From Actinomycetota bacterium (GTDB lineage Bacteria > Actinomycetota > Aquicultoria > JACQXZ01), in the NCBI GenBank assembly GCA_016208465.1, contig JACQXZ010000038.1:1-53342 (forward strand): a DNA stretch of 53,342 nt, written 5' to 3'. A program made the translations under genes and the position numbers. The notes beneath the pieces are model-generated. The model searched no databases. It saw nothing but the letters and a program-made list of their open reading frames with translations, and was not told the origin of the DNA. Positions 50,818 through 53,342 of the stretch are shown in pieces. Each line of letters opens with the position of its first letter. The first letter of the stretch is position 1.

Positions 50818-51285
50818 CTATTTTTTTCTTCCTTTACCCTTATTTTTAGGCTCTTTGTCTTTTGTTCCAGTGTCTTCTGGTTTTTTATCTTCAGCGCTAA
50901 TTTTTTCAGAAGGTTTTATGTTAACCGTGGAAGCAACATAGGATTTTGGAGAGGTCTGATTTTCCTGAACAATTATCCCTTTTACGTGAACCCTCAATCC
51001 ATTGGCAAGATCAGCCTTTGTTGCTGGTTGACCTTTTTTAACAAACTTAGTCTGTTCATTAAACTTTAAAACTATCTCTTTGCCCTTGAACTCCTTAACT
51101 GGCTTGGAAGAACTTTTAACCTTTACAGAAAAATTTTCCGCAGAAACTGCTGCAATAGAACCTTCCAGTTCAAATTTTTTCTTGCCAAGCGCCTTGCCCT
51201 TGGCGGCTATCGCAACATCTGTAACTGTAACAATTGTAAGCGCTGCAATCATTAACAATACTAAAATTCTTCTCATTTTACTCAC
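50818..51285 (-). CDS. exported DUF5666-like beta-barrel protein
   Basis: 155 residues. Sec signal peptide MSKMRRILVLLMIAALTIVTVTDVAIA with likely cleavage after AIA. The mature part has an OB-like pattern of beta strands: FELEGSIAAVSAENFSVKVKSS, VLKFNEQTKFVKKGQPATKADLANGLRVHVKGII, YVASTVNIKP. This resembles the DUF5666/OB-type periplasmic or surface proteins. The C-terminal 30 residues are Lys/Glu/Asp/Gly-rich and disordered. Function unknown. Confidence 0.68.
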   Translation of the reverse strand: MSKMRRILVLLMIAALTIVTVTDVAIAAKGKALGKKKFELEGSIAAVSAENFSVKVKSSSKPVKEFKGKEIVLKFNEQTKFVKKGQPATKADLANGLRVHVKGIIVQENQTSPKSYVASTVNIKPSEKISAEDKKPEDTGTKDKEPKNKGKGRKK

Positions 51286-51356
51286 TCCTTTCTGGCAAGC
51301 TTATATAAAAAACTTTACGGTTTAATAGTAATATCGGTAAAATTTACCAGAATCTG

Positions 51357-52247
51357 TTATATCATCGCCCTTAACTTAGTAATTCTTTCCTCAACCGGTG
51401 GATGCGTATTGAACAAACCATTAAACAATCCCTTGCGTTCCTTTAAAGGATTTTCAATATATAAATGAGCCGTAGCCTTATTTGCTCTTCTTAAAAGATG
51501 AGAATCTGAGCTGATTTTCTCAAGAGCTGAAGCCAATCCTTCGGGGTAACGCGTCAGTAAAGCGCCGTTTGCATCAGCCAGAAATTCTCTCTTTCGTGAA
51601 ATTGCCAGTTGAATCAAGGTAGCCGCTAGTGGTGAAATCAAAGCAAGTACAAAACCAACAATAAACAATATAATCTGAAGCTGGCCGCCGCCTTCTTCTC
51701 TATCTCTACCCCTTCCTCCAAACCAGGTAAACCTGATGAAGAAATCTGACATAAGAGCAACGAGTCCAACTAAAACAACCACGATTGTCATTAAGCGAAT
51801 ATCATAATTTCCAATATGAGAAAGTTCGTGAGATATAACACCTTCCAATTCGGTCCGATTTAACCGTTCAAGCAGTCCGGTTGTTACCGCAACTACCGAA
51901 TGTTCAGGATCGCGTCCAGTTGCAAAAGCATTTGGAGCTGCATCCTGAATTAAATAAATTTTTGGAACAGGCAAACCAGCGGTAATACAAAGATTTTCAA
52001 CGATATGATAAAGTTCCGGGTTGTCATTGTGAGCCACTTCTTTTGCCCCGCTTATCGCAAGCGCCACTCTATCACTATACCAATAACTTCCAAGACTCAT
52101 CAAAATACTAATAATGACAGCGAGAGGCACAATAAGCGGATTATTCAAAGCACGGCTAAAAATCCATCCCAATATAATTATAAAAATTAAGAAAGAACCT
52201 ATCAAAAACACGGTTTTTCTTTTATTCAGATCTATCTGATTATACAT
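51357..52247 (-). CDS. htpX: HtpX-type M48 membrane metalloprotease
   Basis: About 296 residues, integral membrane zinc protease for membrane-protein quality control. Two N-terminal transmembrane helices (TVFLIGSFLIFIIILGWIF; LIVPLAVIISILMSLGSYW), the active site LEGVISHELSHIGNYDIR (HExxH), two more hydrophobic segments, and the third ligand region KREFLADANGALLTRYPEGLASALEKI. Ends NGLFNTHPPVEERITKLRAM, a family hallmark. Start at the ATG near 52247, behind GGAGAA. A GTG farther upstream would translate an intergenic C/G-run repeat and is not used. Downstream of lemA, a frequent pairing. Confidence 0.93.
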   Translation of the reverse strand: MYNQIDLNKRKTVFLIGSFLIFIIILGWIFSRALNNPLIVPLAVIISILMSLGSYWYSDRVALAISGAKEVAHNDNPELYHIVENLCITAGLPVPKIYLIQDAAPNAFATGRDPEHSVVAVTTGLLERLNRTELEGVISHELSHIGNYDIRLMTIVVVLVGLVALMSDFFIRFTWFGGRGRDREEGGGQLQIILFIVGFVLALISPLAATLIQLAISRKREFLADANGALLTRYPEGLASALEKISSDSHLLRRANKATAHLYIENPLKERKGLFNGLFNTHPPVEERITKLRAMI

Positions 52248-52264
52248 ATTTCTCCAAAAATATT

Positions 52265-52335
52265 TTTCAAATCCCCCTTTACCCCCCTTTAATTCCCCCC
52301 TTGGCAAGGGGGACACAGGGGGGTTAAAAGGGGTT
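52265..52335. repeat. CCCCTTT/AAAGGGG-family repeat between lemA and htpX
   Basis: TCCCCCTTTACCCCCCTTTAATTCCCCCCTTGGCAAGGGGGACACAGGGGGGTT, several C/T runs and G/A runs that can pair in more than one way. Same family as 3207, 3754 and 5243. Confidence 0.7.
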
Positions 52336-52350
52336 GGGAGATTATATTAG

Positions 52351-52914
52351 TTAAAACTTCACTTTCACAGGTTCTCTTTCGACGGCTTCTTCAATTTCAA
52401 AAAGTTCCTTGCGCCCAAATTTAAACATCTGGGCAATAATGCTGTTAGGAAATACTTCTATTCTGATATTGAAATCACGAACGTTTCCGTTATAAAAACG
52501 ACGTGCCGCTTCTATTTTGTTTTCTGTGTCAGTTAATTCTTCCTGAAGCGCCAGAAAATTCTCATTTGATTTTAGCTCTGGATAATTTTCGGCTACCGCA
52601 AACAATGTTTTAAGAGTGCCCGATAAAAAATTCTCTGTTCCCGCCTTTTCAGGCAGAGTTCCCGCTCCCATCGCGGCTGTGCGCGCCTGAGTAACTTTCT
52701 CAAAAACTTCTTTTTCGTGAGCCGCATAACCCTTAACGGTTTCAACAAGATTGGGAATTAAATCATGTCGTCTTTTTAGCTGAACATCAATGTCGCTCCA
52801 CGCTTCTTCAACCCTGTTTTTCTGAGTAACCAGTCCATTGTAAATTCCAATTACCCACAAAATCAGGAGACCGGCAAACGCTAACAAAATTAATAAAAAC
52901 CATAAACCTGTCAC
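52351..52914 (-). CDS. lemA: LemA family protein
   Basis: 187 residues. One N-terminal transmembrane helix (WFLLILLAFAGLLILWVIG), then a long helical bundle with the family core NGLVTQKNRVEEAWSDIDVQLKRRHDLIPNLVETVKGYAAHEKEVFEKVTQART, and LKSNENFLALQEELTDTENKIEAARRFYNGNVRDFNIRIEVFPNSIIA. Together with HtpX it is thought to act in envelope stress. lemA upstream of htpX, separated by a repeat. Confidence 0.94.
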   Translation of the reverse strand: MTGLWFLLILLAFAGLLILWVIGIYNGLVTQKNRVEEAWSDIDVQLKRRHDLIPNLVETVKGYAAHEKEVFEKVTQARTAAMGAGTLPEKAGTENFLSGTLKTLFAVAENYPELKSNENFLALQEELTDTENKIEAARRFYNGNVRDFNIRIEVFPNSIIAQMFKFGRKELFEIEEAVEREPVKVKF

Positions 52915-52936
52915 AAATTTACCTCCTTTTAAAAAA

Positions 52937-53014
52937 AGTCACAAGTTGCAAGCCACAGGTCACATGTTAAAAAAATTCTTCGCTTGTGACTTGTATCCTT
53001 GTGACTTTGTGACC
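52937..53014. repeat. GTCACAAG-family imperfect palindrome upstream of lemA
   Basis: AAGTCACAAGTTGCAAGCCACAGGTCACATG on the left with CTTGTGACTTGTATCCTTGTGACTTTGTGACC on the right around a T/A-rich loop. Same family as 17306. Directly upstream of the lemA ribosome-binding site. Confidence 0.7.
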
Positions 53015-53090
53015 TATCTTATATATTCTGCCACAAATTATATGAATCTGAATTGTAAGATATACGTCTATTATCTGGATTATTCTAATA

Positions 53091-53342
53091 TTAAACTTTC
53101 CTGCTAACACTTATCACCGCATTACATATATCTGCTCTGCTGACTGTCCCTAAAAGTTTGCCATCTAAGACAACAGGAATTCTTTTGATTTTCTTCATAA
53201 GCAAAAGTGAAGCAATCTTCATCACGGGGGTTTCCTCGTCTACAGTAACTACATCCTTTATCATTAATTTCTCAACCGACTTATTCTCAATTAAGGCCGC
53301 TCTCTCCTCAATTAATTCAAAATTGGTAAGGAGCGCAGGCTC
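53091..53342 (-). CDS. CBS-domain protein, C-terminal part (cut by window edge)
   Basis: Last 83 codons of a minus-strand gene that starts beyond the right edge. Reads …SVEKLMIKDVVTVDEETPVMKIASLLLMKKIKRIPVVLDGKLLGTVSRADI…, a complete CBS motif (second of a Bateman pair, presumably). Such pairs bind adenosyl nucleotides and regulate attached enzymes or transporters. What precedes it is not in the window, so the whole-protein function is unknown. Ends SVSRKV, TAA at 53091. Confidence 0.75.
   Translation of the reverse strand, partial: EPALLTNFELIEERAALIENKSVEKLMIKDVVTVDEETPVMKIASLLLMKKIKRIPVVLDGKLLGTVSRADICNAVISVSRKV

Noticed and set aside
52248-52316. Longer N-terminus for HtpX (SPLPRGELKGGKGG…)
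   Set aside because: It is translated C/G-run repeat; the normal HtpX start with GGAGAA follows it.

Overview
The window is AT-rich bacterial chromosome (roughly two-thirds A+T by eye). Most of it is housekeeping genes on the minus strand, with a short accessory stretch near the left end. Gene order points to a deep-branching, low-GC Gram-positive-type lineage. The order metG-tatD-(DUF348/G5 protein)-ksgA-veg-ispE-spoVG-tRNA-Gln-glmU-prs-rplY-pth-mfd-prsA-mazG-eno-ftsB-ppx combines the Actinomycetota order (ksgA-ispE, glmU-prs-rplY-pth, mfd-mazG-eno-ftsB-ppx) with Bacillota landmarks (Veg, SpoVG, a RidA domain beside SpoVG, AbrB). An anaerobic low-GC Actinomycetota-like or related Terrabacteria lineage is the best guess. 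Ferredoxin-type proteins and a homocitrate/Re-citrate-synthase-like enzyme fit anaerobiosis. No rRNA gene is present to settle the taxonomy.

Layout. 1-640: a small lipoprotein. 767-4818: a four-gene plus-strand operon (NifV/Re-citrate-synthase-like enzyme, split aconitase-type hydro-lyase, isocitrate-type dehydrogenase), read here as a route from oxaloacetate and acetyl-CoA to 2-oxoglutarate. 4900-8340: an accessory patch with a decayed RelE-type toxin-antitoxin pair, a TPR membrane protein, a TumE-like toxin-antitoxin-like pair and a DD35E insertion sequence. 8344-17252: a tiny Lys/Ala-rich basic peptide, then a glycan cluster (two related GT4 enzymes, a DUF362 ferredoxin protein, an alpha/alpha-barrel protein, an NDP-sugar pyrophosphorylase, a GH94-type phosphorylase). 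17391-23410: phosphohexomutase, PilB/GspE ATPase, an autoregulated ArsR gene followed by a Cys-containing micropeptide, an ABC exporter and tRNA-Leu. 23466-39990: ppx, ftsB-like, a Cys4 small protein, pyk, eno, mazG, prsA, mfd, pth, a second ABC exporter, rplY, a glmU-prs fusion and tRNA-Gln. 40046-53342: spoVG, a nucleotidyltransferase-RidA fusion, ispE, veg, ksgA, a DUF348-G5-RlpA protein, tatD, metG, abrB, rsmI, a degenerate NadE-like protein, ferredoxin, ROK glucokinase, a DUF5666-like protein, htpX, lemA and the end of a CBS-domain gene.

How the genes connect. Glucokinase (G6P), phosphohexomutase (G6P to G1P or the mannose equivalents), the NDP-sugar pyrophosphorylase and the GT4 enzymes form a plausible sugar-activation and glycan-assembly chain, with the GH94 enzyme interconverting glycan and G1P. 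GlmU, Prs, MazG, Pth, KsgA, RsmI, rplY and MetG serve wall precursors, nucleotides and translation.

The most unusual features are: (1) an Mfd whose helicase motifs II and III are cleanly missing while the frame stays open; (2) about a dozen families of palindromic intergenic repeats that fill most gaps and often run into gene ends; (3) an ArsR-micropeptide operon; (4) two unusual fusions (GlmU-Prs and nucleotidyltransferase-RidA); (5) a NadE-like protein lacking the ATP pyrophosphatase signature. Start codons were chosen by ribosome-binding-site position and may be off by a codon in places.
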